Numbered from the stretch's first letter, positions 32,159 to 43,430 are shown. The stretch is DNA of 64,000 nt from Microglena sp. YARC (GCA_022414725.1 CM039465.1:24745202-24809201), one strand, 5' to 3'. Numbers and translations are program-made. Notes: generated by a model not told the origin, from the letters alone.

Positions 32159-32815
32159 TCAAGGGAATCGAAGAGGGAATGCTGCTGCGAGCTCGGTGTA
32201 GACATCGATGACCCAGGCCTCCCAGTGGTACTTGATGCGCAGGACTGGAAGCGCTGACAATAGCTCCTTGCAGCTCTCGACCTCCTCCTCCAGCAGCGGG
32301 TCGGTATCCTGGTGAGCAACGCTGTTGTTGCGTCGATCCAGGAGCTTGTCAAATCGCTCAGAAAACTCATGAGGCGACAGGCTTGCCTTTGTGGCCAGCC
32401 ATGTGACCTCGGGAGTTGAAATCTTGTTGGAAATACGTGAGATGCTGGTGGTTTCAAAGACAGCGCCAGTTGCAGCCTTTATGACAGTTGCTGCACAGGC
32501 GCAGAGCTGAATTTTGCCCGATGCCGTGGCTGCTTTCAGCAACAGCGCCAGTTCGTCCGCTTGCTTCTCAACCTTGGCTGAAATAGCAGCTTCGGCATCT
32601 GCCTTGACAGTAGCAAACAACGGCTCCTTGGAAACACAACGTGTGGAGGTGAGATTCAGCAGGTCTCCTTGCGTGTTGCGAACCTCAAAGTCCCATGGCG
32701 GAGGCACATTTGAACTCGAAGCCAGCATGTAGAGACTGTCCTGGAGATTGTCGACAGGCTTAAACGTCTGCTTGGCAAGCCGGATGCTGGATGTTGACAA
32801 TACAATGGTGGTCAT
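32159..32815 (-). CDS. Hypothetical protein
   Basis: 218 residues, largely alpha-helical by composition, with an Ala/Glu-rich centre (ADAEAAISAKVEKQADELAL). No motif recognised. Its stop codon is immediately next to a small mobile element, so the C-terminus may have been altered by the insertion. Confidence 0.6.
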   Translation of the reverse strand: MTTIVLSTSSIRLAKQTFKPVDNLQDSLYMLASSSNVPPPWDFEVRNTQGDLLNLTSTRCVSKEPLFATVKADAEAAISAKVEKQADELALLLKAATASGKIQLCACAATVIKAATGAVFETTSISRISNKISTPEVTWLATKASLSPHEFSERFDKLLDRRNNSVAHQDTDPLLEEEVESCKELLSALPVLRIKYHWEAWVIDVYTELAAAFPLRFP

Positions 32816-32938
32816 TCTATACAGTTGTTCTCAAATAAAGTGGGACACACCTTATAATCATCCAGACCAGGCTGTTGTCTTGCCATTTTGCGCACCCATG
32901 GGATGATGCCTATAAAATTCAAACTATTGACAAACAAG

Positions 32939-33823
32939 ATGCCTAAAATAAGCACACTAGACCTGTTCAGTGGCATAGGCGGGCATGCGCTCGCATTGCG
33001 TGACGTCGCCAAGCCCGTCGCATATTGCGAGATCGACCCGTTTGCTAAATCGGTGTTGTTGGCGCGCATGGCGAACGGGCAGCTGCCGAAGGCACCGGTG
33101 TTTGATGACGTGCGCACATTGAACGGTAAGCAGCTGCGGGACATGGCAACAATGATCACAGCGAGCTTCCCATGCCAGGACGGGTCAATTGTCAGGCCCG
33201 GAAAAAAGCTTGGCATCAAAGGCAACAAATCTGGATTGTATTTCCAGATCCTGCGGCTGGTGGACGATTTGGCAGACATTGACACTGTCCTCATGGAGAA
33301 CTCCCCCAACATCCGCAATGTTGCTGATGGGCTCAAACGCATCGAGAGCGATTTCAGAAAGCGGGGGTTAAAGGTGATTTCGGGGACATTCGCAGCTTCA
33401 GACGTGGGTGCGCGGCACATTCGTCGGAGGTGGTACTGCCTGGCTGTTCGTCCTGGAGCTGCATTGCGGGTTCTGAGTAATCACGAACTATATGGCAGGG
33501 ACAAAATGGTGACATACCTCGATAGAGAATGGGACGATGATACCGTCAATCGAGTCAAGTATCCACTCCTCGTGATTCCCGAAAAGCGCTTAACGAGTAT
33601 GTGGCCGACCCTGGTGCATTCCAAAGGAGCATTGTACGTTACAATAAACCCTGTATACAAATGGAATCAGAATCACCATAATTTTGCCACTCGCGTGTTC
33701 CACGATCGGCTCACACTGGAGAAGTATGGGGACGATATCATATCGTTGCGTGGGACACACACCGTGAACCCGACGTGGACAGAATCCCTCATGGGCTTTC
33801 CCAAAAACTGGACGAAGTCATGA
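32939..33823 (+). CDS. DNA (cytosine-5) methyltransferase
   Basis: Methylates carbon 5 of cytosine in DNA using S-adenosylmethionine. Motif I (LDLFSGIGGHALAL), motif IV with the catalytic cysteine (TASFPCQDGS), motif VI (MENSPNI, where the family usually has ENV) and motif VIII (GARHIRRRWY, QxRxR-like) are present in order. The C-terminal part holds a short target-recognition region and a closing MGFP motif. About 294 residues from the ATG at 32939 (32903 is an alternative), compact for the family. No restriction enzyme is adjacent, so it could be a solitary methylase protecting viral DNA. Confidence 0.9.
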   Translation: MPKISTLDLFSGIGGHALALRDVAKPVAYCEIDPFAKSVLLARMANGQLPKAPVFDDVRTLNGKQLRDMATMITASFPCQDGSIVRPGKKLGIKGNKSGLYFQILRLVDDLADIDTVLMENSPNIRNVADGLKRIESDFRKRGLKVISGTFAASDVGARHIRRRWYCLAVRPGAALRVLSNHELYGRDKMVTYLDREWDDDTVNRVKYPLLVIPEKRLTSMWPTLVHSKGALYVTINPVYKWNQNHHNFATRVFHDRLTLEKYGDDIISLRGTHTVNPTWTESLMGFPKNWTKS

Positions 33824-34100
33824 CATCATCACATGATCTAGTTGCGACGAATGATCTTGATGCAGTACTCGATACAGGACTGCTGCAGCTTCGGAATATC
33901 AACGGCACGGTAAGTTCCCGAACGCACACGTCCAACGCACTGCACTGCACCAACAACATCGTACAATGTGAGTTCGGAAATTCAATACATGTAGCCTACG
34001 TCTGCCTTTGTTCACCCAAATGCAGAGCACAGCCACCTGATTCCTTCACCAATCTGAACTACACGCCGTCAAACGCAATGTTCAACTGGTGCCTGTAAAA

Positions 34101-34340
34101 ATGTATCAAGGACGCATAAGCATCGTCGTCGATGATTCTACCGTCCATGATTCGTACGCGACCCCAGAGGAGACCAACGCCAAACTTGGCAACAACACAC
34201 GGTTAGGGACATGCGAGTCCTTATTTAACCGTCCACCGGCACCCAACAGAGACACTAACTGCCAAGTAGATGGCATGACCGCGCTCGTAGACACCGACCC
34301 CCCCCCCCTACGCCTCCTCTCCTCCTTCCGAGTAATATAG
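34101..34340 (+). CDS. Possible small protein, weak
   Basis: An 80-codon frame from ATG 34101 with reasonable composition, overlapping the end of the convergent gene at 34308 and crossing a run of ten C near 34300. An upstream frame (33775-34098) may belong to it after a frameshift. No homology recognised; the rest of 33824-34100 shows nothing else. Confidence 0.25.
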   Translation: MYQGRISIVVDDSTVHDSYATPEETNAKLGNNTRLGTCESLFNRPPAPNRDTNCQVDGMTALVDTDPPPLRLLSSFRVI

Positions 34341-36413
34341 GTTGTCCGCAACCTCGCCGTTGATGGACGCCCCCAGAAGACCCGCCACAATTACAAGGAG
34401 AAGCGAAGAAGACAAGTCTAGGTCAGCCCCGAACCCCTCGTCGATAGATATGCACCCCCAAGCGTCACGGAACTCGGAGAAAAACTCCCGAAGAGCAGAA
34501 ACAAAACCGTCAATATTAGAAGGTCTTTGTTGCGCAATACGCGCACGCGCATGCAAACACCACAACAAGTTGCAAGCACGCCGCCTTCGTCTAGAGCGCG
34601 CCTCTGAAGGAGGCAAACGAGACAATTCCCCGACGTTATACCATGACAAACGAGGAAACCAATACTCGAATGTATCAGAAAGAACAGCGTCCACCTGAGA
34701 TCCTACAGAACTGACAGCGACACGCAACGAAGGATGGCACAGAGGAAGCAACACATCCCCCAATGTACGCAAATCGATAATATCAGAAGAAGAATTGTCA
34801 ACTGCGAGAACCTGAGGAGGCGCGCCGTCTAAAAAAGGCAAGAAGAGACCGTCGCAAACATCGGTCCATCGATAGCGACGAATGTCCGAAGGTGCTACAA
34901 TAAGACAAGCTTGTGAAGCAGCCCGCAAAGCAGTCACAGCTGAAGCAACGCTCAACACATGGTCCTCACCAGATAACTCCCCCCCGAACCCTTGCAACAA
35001 CCCCGATGGTAGGTGGTATCTTATAAAGTACGGATACGTCGATTGAGCCTCCCCCACCTGAGCCATACTGCAAACCATATCAGCCACGTTGGACAACACG
35101 GGGAATGCCACACGCGCAAGCCAACCAGCGTCCCCCGATAGATGGTAAGTATCCCAAAGGGACACAGCTTGCATACAACCAGCAAAGGGGCGCAAACCAT
35201 CGCTCATTGGCAACAAAAACCTCGGAGCGCCCGTCGCAGGATCGGACCAACGCCCAATATCTGACCATGGGACCATGTCCAGGTACAAACCCGACAGTCC
35301 CAGCTCAGGAACACCATCTTCATGCAGACGAGATAAAGGAACAACCTGACCACGATAAGCAGGCAAAAGCAGACTCGAAGCAATCGCCACATGCACACAC
35401 GACGCCCCCGATGCAGAGGTTCCCGAAAGGTCCATCAAGCCTCCACAAGAGGCGTGAAGCTGGTACATTGCCATGCGCAGAGTGAAAAGGTCACGCATGA
35501 ATGCGGAAGTTTCCTCATGCAACATCCCTGCAGTCTTGGACACTATGTCAACCCTTGACTGCCACAGAGCTTCCCATGCCATGTCGTGACGCAAAACGAG
35601 ACTGCTTGCGGACGTACCTGTGCGAAGCAACGCAAGCATGGACTCGCGCGCTTTCTTTCCTCCTGAACAACAACACAGAATGTGCAACGTGAAAGACTCC
35701 GTTTCAGGAGGGACACGCAAACGGACACGCGCCTCGCTTCCTGCGCCCTCGCCTGGAATGACATTGAACCCCTCGCAAGTCACCTCACCCAATCCCATGT
35801 AAGAAGCAGCGAGCATTCCACCACCACCAACGGAGTCCGAGGAAGTGGCGCTCAGTACGAAGTGCTGAGCCGCAGAGGTGTTGTAAAGGGAGCCGTCGAA
35901 GGTCCACGCTGCAGCACCATTACCATATGACATCGGTGCACGGACGAAATGGTCGATGAACAACGCTTTGTCTGACACGGCGCGGGTCACATCTAGAGTC
36001 TGCATTTCAACACAAGGAAGCGTCTGCAACACGCGCACAGTCCTAGTTACAGAGCACACTACACCGTCCGACGCGTCCAGAGCCGTCTCGGATACCGAAA
36101 GAGATGCATGACGCAAATCGAAGGAAATCTTGTTCACGTCGTGGCGCATCAGGAATCCCGCCTCGTCGGGAACGTCCTCAGGAGTGAAGCGGATTCTCAG
36201 AAACTCGCACATATCCTCATCATATTCGTTGTTACGTCTCCCTGCGGCGACCGTGCGCCGGGACAAGAGACCGTCCTCGGGTGTCACCATTGGCAAAAGA
36301 GCGAGCGATGGGCTGGAGAGAAGGGGGCATGCCAAGCGCGTGTAGGAAGTATGAGGGACCAAAGACGCAATCCAAGCGTCGTCGGATATATCGAGTTGTT
36401 GAGCGCCCTCCAT
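34308..36413 (-). CDS. GH65-like glycoside hydrolase or phosphorylase-type protein
   Basis: 701 residues. An N-terminal beta-rich half is followed by an alpha-helical half resembling the barrel of family 65 enzymes: WEALWQSRVDI, then a segment with PWSDIGRWSDPATGAPRF and WDTYHLSGDAGWLARVAFPVLSNVADM, like the substrate-binding region of trehalose/kojibiose phosphorylases and related glucosidases. I cannot see all catalytic residues with certainty, so it may be a structural homologue. Could act on virion or host glycans. Convergent with the weak frame at 34101. Confidence 0.5.
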   Translation of the reverse strand: MEGAQQLDISDDAWIASLVPHTSYTRLACPLLSSPSLALLPMVTPEDGLLSRRTVAAGRRNNEYDEDMCEFLRIRFTPEDVPDEAGFLMRHDVNKISFDLRHASLSVSETALDASDGVVCSVTRTVRVLQTLPCVEMQTLDVTRAVSDKALFIDHFVRAPMSYGNGAAAWTFDGSLYNTSAAQHFVLSATSSDSVGGGGMLAASYMGLGEVTCEGFNVIPGEGAGSEARVRLRVPPETESFTLHILCCCSGGKKARESMLALLRTGTSASSLVLRHDMAWEALWQSRVDIVSKTAGMLHEETSAFMRDLFTLRMAMYQLHASCGGLMDLSGTSASGASCVHVAIASSLLLPAYRGQVVPLSRLHEDGVPELGLSGLYLDMVPWSDIGRWSDPATGAPRFLLPMSDGLRPFAGCMQAVSLWDTYHLSGDAGWLARVAFPVLSNVADMVCSMAQVGEAQSTYPYFIRYHLPSGLLQGFGGELSGEDHVLSVASAVTALRAASQACLIVAPSDIRRYRWTDVCDGLFLPFLDGAPPQVLAVDNSSSDIIDLRTLGDVLLPLCHPSLRVAVSSVGSQVDAVLSDTFEYWFPRLSWYNVGELSRLPPSEARSRRRRRACNLLWCLHARARIAQQRPSNIDGFVSALREFFSEFRDAWGCISIDEGFGADLDLSSSLLLVIVAGLLGASINGEVADNLYYSEGGEEA

Positions 36414-36455
36414 GTTTGATTGCTTTGCTTCTCTCGCAATCTTTTTTTAGCATGT

Positions 36456-36613
36456 AATGGGCGTTCCTGCCTCCCGGCCGATTTTTTAAAATTTCTAATC
36501 AGGATTTAGAGCCTCCTGAACGACTTGCTAGCTTGAGACATCAGCACCAAGGAATCCGCTCATACCATGTTTCGCAACCAGTCAAAATCTGCCGGGATGC
36601 AGGAACGCCCATT
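36456..36613. mobile_element. Family 1 small element, 158 bp
   Basis: Exact 15-base inverted ends (AATGGGCGTTCCTGC and complement). No convincing target duplication (ATGT on the left, CTGT on the right). Lies between the divergently spaced minus-strand genes at 34308 and 36627. Confidence 0.85.
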
Positions 36614-36626
36614 CTGTTGCAACATT

Positions 36627-37268
36627 TCAAATGAGCGTGCGTGATTTGTAAATAGTAGTGAAGTCCGTCCCGTAGACACGGTCGAACTCCGAAATACGAT
36701 TCTTTGAAAACCCTAGCATCTCCACGACGACGAAGCAACGCAGGAAACGAGAAGACTCCTCGGCGGTGGTCTTGTCCGACCAGTACATCTGGATCTTTTC
36801 GAACACGGCGTCTCCTGTCCCGCTGTGGACCATGTTCGGCGAAGTCTCCTTCGGAGTCTCGACATACCCGTTACACACACGGAGTACCCTGTGCAAGGCA
36901 AAAGGCGGGATCATGATCTCCTCACGGAGAAATAGACACGGAAGGCTTTTAATCTTCCCAATGCTCTGCGATGCCCTGGACAATATGAAAAGCTCAGGGA
37001 TAAGGGATGTGGGGACGACGTAAACCACCTCCATGTCGTACGACTTGGACAGGACGATTGACTGAGTATGCGATGAGTAAGTGGTGAATGTAAATGTATT
37101 TGTCTCAACGACATCACCCTCCACAAGATTCCCGAATGATTTGGTCGTCAAAAACCCCGAAGAGGGGTTCTGGGAACGGAACATGATGAGTGGAGGCAAC
37201 ACGTCTTCATCCTCAGCATTGTTTTGCAGACGCTTTAGGTTTTTTTGCGCAACTGGTGAGGACTTCAT
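36627..37268 (-). CDS. Hypothetical protein
   Basis: About 213 residues with the start at MKSSPVAQKN (37268; an upstream Met at 37361 is less likely). Mixed alpha/beta composition. No motif recognised; comparison with RNA polymerase subunit RPB5 was considered and not supported. Confidence 0.55.
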   Translation of the reverse strand: MKSSPVAQKNLKRLQNNAEDEDVLPPLIMFRSQNPSSGFLTTKSFGNLVEGDVVETNTFTFTTYSSHTQSIVLSKSYDMEVVYVVPTSLIPELFILSRASQSIGKIKSLPCLFLREEIMIPPFALHRVLRVCNGYVETPKETSPNMVHSGTGDAVFEKIQMYWSDKTTAEESSRFLRCFVVVEMLGFSKNRISEFDRVYGTDFTTIYKSRTLI

Positions 37269-37489
37269 TGTAGTATGTAAAAATAGGCTCCCACAACAAA
37301 GGAAAGTCCGAAAACGCCACAGTCTCCCTACTCTGCACAGCGTCAAAGCGACCGACAGCAAGCGCGACGTTCAACTCAGTGAAGCGCGTCCACACTCGCG
37401 GCGTCTTCTACAAACAGTCAGGGTCTTAAAGGCGGTCGCAGAGGAGTAAATACCCTCCATAATTCCGACGTAACGATCGTTCGAGGCGT

Positions 37490-38893
37490 TCACATCAAAC
37501 CGAAGCACTGACCCCCACCCCCACGCGAAGGAACGCGGATTAAGTCACACAAGGCGTCGCTCGTGTTATTCACAAAATGACGGTACGAAGGAACATTAGG
37601 CAATAATAATACACTACTTGTACTATTTTTAGAATGCGCAGGACCCAATGCAAGCCAACGTGAGTACTCGATGTAATCGATCGGAATGTACTCTTTACAA
37701 TAGTGGACATAAAGCGTCGCCATGTTGTCACACACCTTTTCAGGGACGTTGATCATGTACCCCCAAACGTGTTTGCGCCCCGCAACGTCGAGGACCCTCC
37801 ATCCGTTTACAGCCTCCACAAACACACCGTATGATGACAGCACGCCTTCCACCAAGGCTGGGAACAACCCCGCACCAGCAGTGTCGCCTATCGAAAGGGT
37901 TCTCACACGTTGGGTAGGTACAAAGTTCGTGAACATTACGAATGATGATGACTTTCCAAAATTCTTCTTCTTGTAGGAATTGCCTTTCCTCGAACTTATT
38001 CCATCAAAAGAAAAGTTCTCACGGACATGGATTCCGCCGATGCGATCTACACCAGGCGTGTGCAACAGACAACTCTCTAGCAACGAACGCGATACAGAAA
38101 GCATGGCTAATGCGTCATCATCATTCTCAGAGTGCCAGACAATGTCCACGCACACAGGGAAGTGGTGGGGACACACGTCAATAAGGGGAATAACTATTTG
38201 CCCCCGATTGTGCACAGGCCAAATGTAACTTGCACGGGACAACTCTATGCTTACCCAACAAAGGTCAGAAACACCTCCGTCTAGGGTCGTGGGGGTGTCA
38301 TCGTTCAGCATAATCATTCCACATGTGCGGAGATTGTCAGACAAAGCGGTACTATTCTTCCCGAAATCACCGATGACCATGATCATTCTCGCACCCTTTT
38401 TGCTCCGCTCATCTATGATGTCGTCGCACAAACTTTGTATGATAGCACCTTTCTGTTTGGGGTGTGTACGTCCGGACTCGTAGCGGTCACCAAGCCCAAC
38501 ATTGTATATCACGAGGCCGCCTCCATCATTGGGTCTGCCGGTCTGGACCATAACCTTTCGAAAACGCTTGGAGGATTTTGAGGAACTAGCTGACAACTTA
38601 ATGTCGCGTGCCGAATACACACTCAAACCATCTACACACGCCTCCTTATCATCAGACGGCAACAATGCCAACTTACTCAACATGTCGTCTATCTCCGAAT
38701 ACCCAACGCGCACACGACCAACCCTTCCTGCCCTGCGAGTCGTGCTAATATCTCCACGAGACGCACCGATGTACGCGCGCGTCAGCTCGACGATGGACTC
38801 CGGAAGGGGACCGAAGTCTTGGAACAAGGCAACGTCGGGCTCCAGCTTCGACAACAGATTTATAACTCTGTCAGGGAGGCAACGTAAAATCAT
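37490..38893 (-). CDS. Endonuclease/exonuclease/phosphatase-like protein
   Basis: 467 residues. The centre has the pattern of the DNase I-like fold: VIYNVGLGD, then KGAIIQSLCDDI, MIMVIGDFGKN (the family usually has GDFN), a later DGGVSDLCWVS and HHFPVCVDIVW, corresponding to the usual SDH strand. The active-site Asn of GDFN is displaced and the final His context is altered, so activity is uncertain. N-terminal (about 130 residues) and C-terminal (about 170 residues) extensions are unrecognised. Confidence 0.45.
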   Translation of the reverse strand: MILRCLPDRVINLLSKLEPDVALFQDFGPLPESIVELTRAYIGASRGDISTTRRAGRVGRVRVGYSEIDDMLSKLALLPSDDKEACVDGLSVYSARDIKLSASSSKSSKRFRKVMVQTGRPNDGGGLVIYNVGLGDRYESGRTHPKQKGAIIQSLCDDIIDERSKKGARMIMVIGDFGKNSTALSDNLRTCGMIMLNDDTPTTLDGGVSDLCWVSIELSRASYIWPVHNRGQIVIPLIDVCPHHFPVCVDIVWHSENDDDALAMLSVSRSLLESCLLHTPGVDRIGGIHVRENFSFDGISSRKGNSYKKKNFGKSSSFVMFTNFVPTQRVRTLSIGDTAGAGLFPALVEGVLSSYGVFVEAVNGWRVLDVAGRKHVWGYMINVPEKVCDNMATLYVHYCKEYIPIDYIEYSRWLALGPAHSKNSTSSVLLLPNVPSYRHFVNNTSDALCDLIRVPSRGGGGQCFGLM

Positions 38894-38899
38894 AGCCCC

Positions 38900-39088
38900 T
38901 TAGTTGTCAAGGGGGGTAGGAGACGTGGGGATCTCCCAGCGACTCACGTTAAGAGAGCAAACTCGGAATGCCCCTGTCGACTTAGGATTGCACTCCACAT
39001 CGGCGATGGAAATAGTTGTTCCGCTTACCGAAACAATATCACTTTTCACCGTATTGGATACGATGAAATTCTTAGGGGATTCATACAT
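38900..39088 (-). CDS. Small hypothetical protein
   Basis: 62 residues, ending six bases before the start of the preceding minus-strand gene, so the two may be co-transcribed. The opposite-strand frame 38904-39179 covers the same bases; I prefer the minus frame because of strand continuity and composition, but cannot decide firmly. Confidence 0.4.
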   Translation of the reverse strand: MYESPKNFIVSNTVKSDIVSVSGTTISIADVECNPKSTGAFRVCSLNVSRWEIPTSPTPLDN

Positions 39089-39175
39089 GAAGAATACCGG
39101 ACACTATATGTATTTATGTGATTTTTTTACCTTCGACGAGGTTAACACGGCAACAACATCAGACCGATTGATTCA

Positions 39176-39436
39176 ATGACAGAAGTTCATAAGTTCCCAG
39201 ACATGGAACAAAGCTCGAGCACCTTCATGTCACCTAATGTCGACTCATTCGGCATGTCGGGATCCATGTCCATGAGCGCACGCGCATTAACGTGGTTCGT
39301 CGTCTCCCTGATATGGATAATCTTCATTATCAGAGAGTTAATAGCCAAATATTATACACCGACCATCAAATGGACACGCATCAGCATCTTCATTGCGTTG
39401 GCATTATATCATTTGTTCCTCATTAGCACTTTCTAA
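39176..39436 (+). CDS. Small membrane protein
   Basis: 86 residues. Two membrane helices (residues 38-53, TWFVVSLIWIIFIIR, and residues 68-84, ISIFIALALYHLFLIS) after a polar, Ser/Met-rich N-terminus. Probably a virion membrane component. Convergent with the interrupted membrane gene whose C-terminal piece ends at 39440. Confidence 0.55.
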   Translation: MTEVHKFPDMEQSSSTFMSPNVDSFGMSGSMSMSARALTWFVVSLIWIIFIIRELIAKYYTPTIKWTRISIFIALALYHLFLISTF

Positions 39437-39699
39437 TTCTTAAATACCCCCCTTCCCCTTGAGTATCCAGACGATACAGAAAGTCGTGAAGATAACTAGA
39501 ATACATGAAAATATGTAGAACAACATGTCCGCGACGTCGTTCGTGTACCCATTACTAACACAGTCCCTGCACGCATCCCCCCTCTTCGCATGCTTATGTA
39601 AGAACATCTTGGTAGAAACGAGGAAACTCATCAACAAGACAAATACCGATATGTCCAACAATGGGCGTTCCTGCTTCCGAACGGATTTTTATTTTACTG

Positions 39700-39875
39700 A
39701 AATCTTACGATAAATATTGTAAGATCGTTTTCGCAAATTAATTGGTTTTGCTTTTTTGGTGTATTTTACGAAAATATCTTACAATTTATTTTGTAAGATC
39801 GTTTTCGCAAATTGATTGATTTTGCTTTTTTGGTGTATTTTACGAAAATATCTTACAATTTATTATGTAAGATTG
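39700..39875. repeat. Left subterminal repeats of the transposon
   Basis: Two direct copies of about 84 bases (TGTAAGATCGTTTTCGCAAA, then a TTTTGCTTTTTTGGTGTATT stretch) with inverted TTACAAT/ATTGTAA motifs. Similar motifs recur at 48165-48380. Likely transposase binding sites. Confidence 0.7.
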
Positions 39876-40299
39876 TTTTGTTGCATTCCGGAGAAAGAGA
39901 CTATTCCCTTCAATTTCAATTGTAACATTGATTTGCTCGTTTGGAGAGAGAGAAAGTTCCTTCGAAGTATTCCAATACAAAATCAATTGTAGAGGACAGT
40001 CAAGAGGAAGGTGAAAGCTGTTTACAAAGTCTTGAACGCATTGCTCATAATTATTTATCTCACAACTCACAACTCAACAGTTCGAAAGTACAACTTAGTA
40101 CTTATGACAGGCTATCACGTTGTAGAAAGAGGGCCAATGCTAACTTGTTGGGTAACAACAGCGCCTGTACAATCGCTGCACTAGAATCTCCTCCTCCATG
40201 CCCCATCCCCATCTTCCTCCTCCTCCATCTCCTCCTCCTTAGCAATGTCTACATTGTCTCCATCCGATTGCACAGCCTCTGCCTTGGTGTCCTTCTCAA

Positions 40300-41100
40300 T
40301 GGATTGGCAGCTTGACCCCTTTGCATGACTCCTTGCTGTGCATTGATTGCCATGCCCAGCACCTTCTCTGGCAGCTTGACCCCTTTGCATGACCTGGCAG
40401 CTTGACCCCTTTGCATGACCCCTTGATGTGCATTGATTGACCCCCCTTGCCGGGCCCCCCCTTGCTGCGCATGCATGAAAGACTGTTTTGATAAGTCGGT
40501 AAGGCTTTGCTTCATGCCTTGCGCTTTCACCTCTTTTCATGCCTTGCGCTTTCACCTCCTTTCATGCCTTGCGCAAATTGCCTTTCGCATCCTGCATTGC
40601 TTTGCTGCGCATCCGCATTAGCACCGGGTGGCCCTGCATAGTCCAGAGTTGCACCTAATTCTCGCACCTTTTGCGCAATGCATTTCACTGCTATGGGAAT
40701 TCACTTCAGCTCTGTTCTCATGATCTGTTGCTTTGCCTTTCGCTTTCTGCATCGCCTTGCTGCGCATCTGCATTAGCACCGGGTGGTTGTGAATAACCCC
40801 CGAGTTGCTTCTAATTCTCGCACCCTTTGCGCAATGCATTTCACTGTCACTGTCCTGCCTAGCACCTTCTCTGGTGGATGCTGGGCAGATAGCCAGGAGC
40901 ACTGGCGCTCGAGCACTGGATAGGTCTGCCTACCTGCATGGCGGTTACCCGCCTGCACCTGCCAGACCAGACCAGGACACGCGCCGGGCCAGCACCTGCG
41001 CCGGAGTACTGGCGAACAGCTCTGCACCCGCCTGCACCTTCCTGAGGCCTGCCTACCTGCATGATGGTTACCCGCTTGCACCTGCGTCAGAGTAATGGCG
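40300..41100. repeat. Degenerate direct repeats in the left arm of the transposon
   Basis: GCAGCTTGACCCCTTTGCAT occurs three times (40309-40420). A block of about 150 bases (GCATTAGCACCGGGTGG and TGCGCAATGCATTTCACTG) is repeated at 40605-40700 and 40755-40850. CTACCTGCAT-GGTTACCCGC occurs twice near 40930 and 41050. No reading frame of note. Confidence 0.65.
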
Positions 41101-41596
41101 GACAGTACTGCATACCCATATGGCATGCATCCTTAGCTACCGTTCCAAGATTTCCATAGCGTCTGGTTTGGTTATGAATTGCATCGTAGTGGTAGACTGC
41201 AATTGTAGCCCAGACTTAGCTGCCTTGTGCCTGTGTTGACCAAGTTACTGCTTGCCAACAGGTTGCCTTGTTTATTGGTTAATCTTTGCCGGGAGTGTGG
41301 TTGGGTGTTTATGTTGTGATTGGTACTTTACATGAAACTGACATATGGATCATGTACACCTGCAGTTCTTCTATTTTACTGTGTTCTTGCCCACCTCGGC
41401 CACCTACCTATTTACTAGGTTTGTTTTAGTGGCCCAGTACTGCAATAGGTAAAGCAAAGATATGTGGTTGAGGCCTGCTTGACTTGCATAGCATGACTGA
41501 TGAAATGTCACAGCACAGAAGAATTTAGCCCTTTTGCCTGTTCCGTCTAGGCATTCGGTGGATCAAGTTTTCTTTGACAGGTTTTAGGATTGATTT

Positions 41597-43430
41597 TTTT
41601 ATGATCGGGAGGACTGTGTGAATTCCGAGTTTGGTTTCTCAATCATTCGCGCGTTGGGTTTGACAATGCTCCCGATTATGATCGGGAGGACTGTGGGTAT
41701 TCTGAGTTTGGTTTTTCTCAATCATTCGCTCGTTGGGTTTGACAATGCTCCCGATAATGATCAAGAGGACTGTGGGTATTCTGAGTTTAATTTTTGTCAA
41801 TCATTCGTTCGTTGGGTTTGACAATGATCCCGATTGTGATAGGGAGGACTATGGGTATGCGAGTACAAAAAAAAAAAAAAAAAAAAAATGCCGAGTACAT
41901 GTTTTCTAAATCATTCGCTCGTTAGGTTTGTCAGTGCTCCCGATTATGATCGGGAGGACTGTGTGTATTCCGAATTTAGTTTTCTCAATCATTCGCTCGT
42001 TGGGTTTGACAATGCTCCCGATTATGATCGGGAGGACTCTGTGTATTCCGAATTTGGTTTTCTCAATCATTCGCTCGTTGGGTTTGTCAATGCTCCCGAT
42101 TATGATCGGGAGGACTGTGGGTATTCTGAGTTTGGTTTTCTCAATCATTCGTTCGTTGGGTTTGACAATGCTCCGATTATGATAGGGAGACTATGGGTAT
42201 GCCGAGTAAAAAAAAAAAAAAAAAAAAGTACATGTTTTCTGAATCATTCGCTCGTTAGGTTTGTCAAGTGCTCCCGATTATGATCGGGAGGACTGTGTGT
42301 ATTCCGAATTTTGTTTTCTCAATCATTCGCTCGTTGGGTTTGACAATGCTCCCAATTATGATCGGGAGGACTCTGTGTATTCCGAATTTGGTTTTCTCAA
42401 TCATTCGCTCGTTGGGTTTGTCAATGCTCCCGATTATGATCGGGACTGTGGGTATTCTGAGGTTTTTCTGAATCATTCGCTCGTTAGGTTTGTCAGTGCT
42501 CCCGATTATGATCGGGAGGACTGTGTGTATTCCGAATTTTGTTTTCTCAATCATTCGCTCGTTGGGTTTGACAATGCTCCCAATTATGATCGGGAGGACT
42601 CTGTGTATTCCGAATTTGGTTTTCTGAATCATTCGCTCGTTGGGTTTGTCAATGTTCCCGATTATGATCGGGAGGACTGTGGGTATTCTGAGTTTGGTTT
42701 TCTCAATCATTCGCTCGTTAGGTTGACAATGCTCCGATTATGATAGGGAGGACTATGGTATCCGAGTAAAAAAAAAAAAAAAAAAAATGCAACATGTTTT
42801 CTGAATCATTCGCTCGTTTGGTTTGTCAGTGCTCCCGATTATGATCGGGAGGACTGTGTATATTCCGAATTTGGTTTTTCTCAATCATTTGCTCGTTGGG
42901 TTTGACAATGCTCCCGATTATGATCGGGAGGACTATGGGTATGCCGAGTAAAAAAAAAAAAAAAAAAAAATGCCGTTTACATGCTTTCTGAACCATTCGC
43001 TCGTTGGGTTTGTCAGTGCTTCCGATTATGATCGGGAGGACGGTGTGTATTCCGAATTAGGTTTTCTCAATCATTCGCTCGTTGGGTTTGACAATGCTCC
43101 CAATTATGATCGGGAGGACTATGGGTATGCCTAGCACATGTTTTCTGAATCATTCGCTCGATGGGTTTGTCAGTGCTCCCGATTATCATCGGGAGGACTG
43201 TGTGTATTCCGAGTTTTCTTTTCTCAATCATTCGCTCGTTGGGTTTGTCAATGCTCCCGATTATGATCGGGAGGACTGTGTGTATTCCGAATTTGGTTTT
43301 CTCAATCATTTGCTCGTTGGGTTTGACAATGCTCCCGATTATGATCGGGAGGACTATGGGTATTCTGAGTTTGGTTTTTCTCTATATCTGAATCTGATTT
43401 TGAATCTGAATCTGAATCTCAATCATTTGC
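41597..43430. repeat. Palindrome-bearing minisatellite, left arm
   Basis: About twenty units of roughly 78 bases, each with the palindrome CTCCCGATTATGATCGGGAG and AATCATTCGCTCGTTGG, interrupted by poly-A tracts of 17-23 bases. It ends at a splice-acceptor-like CTTCCGCAG followed by an exon at 43461. Apparent reading frames arise because 78 is a multiple of three. Confidence 0.9.

Noticed and set aside
36627..37268. RNA polymerase subunit RPB5
   Set aside because: It was considered because other subunits are present, but the conserved H-LVP-H and DPVARYLG-like blocks of the RPB5 C-terminal domain are not found.
41597..43430. CRISPR-like array
   Set aside because: The units are contiguous, without unique spacers of constant length, carry internal palindromes and poly-A tracts, and lie inside a transposon; no cas genes are present.
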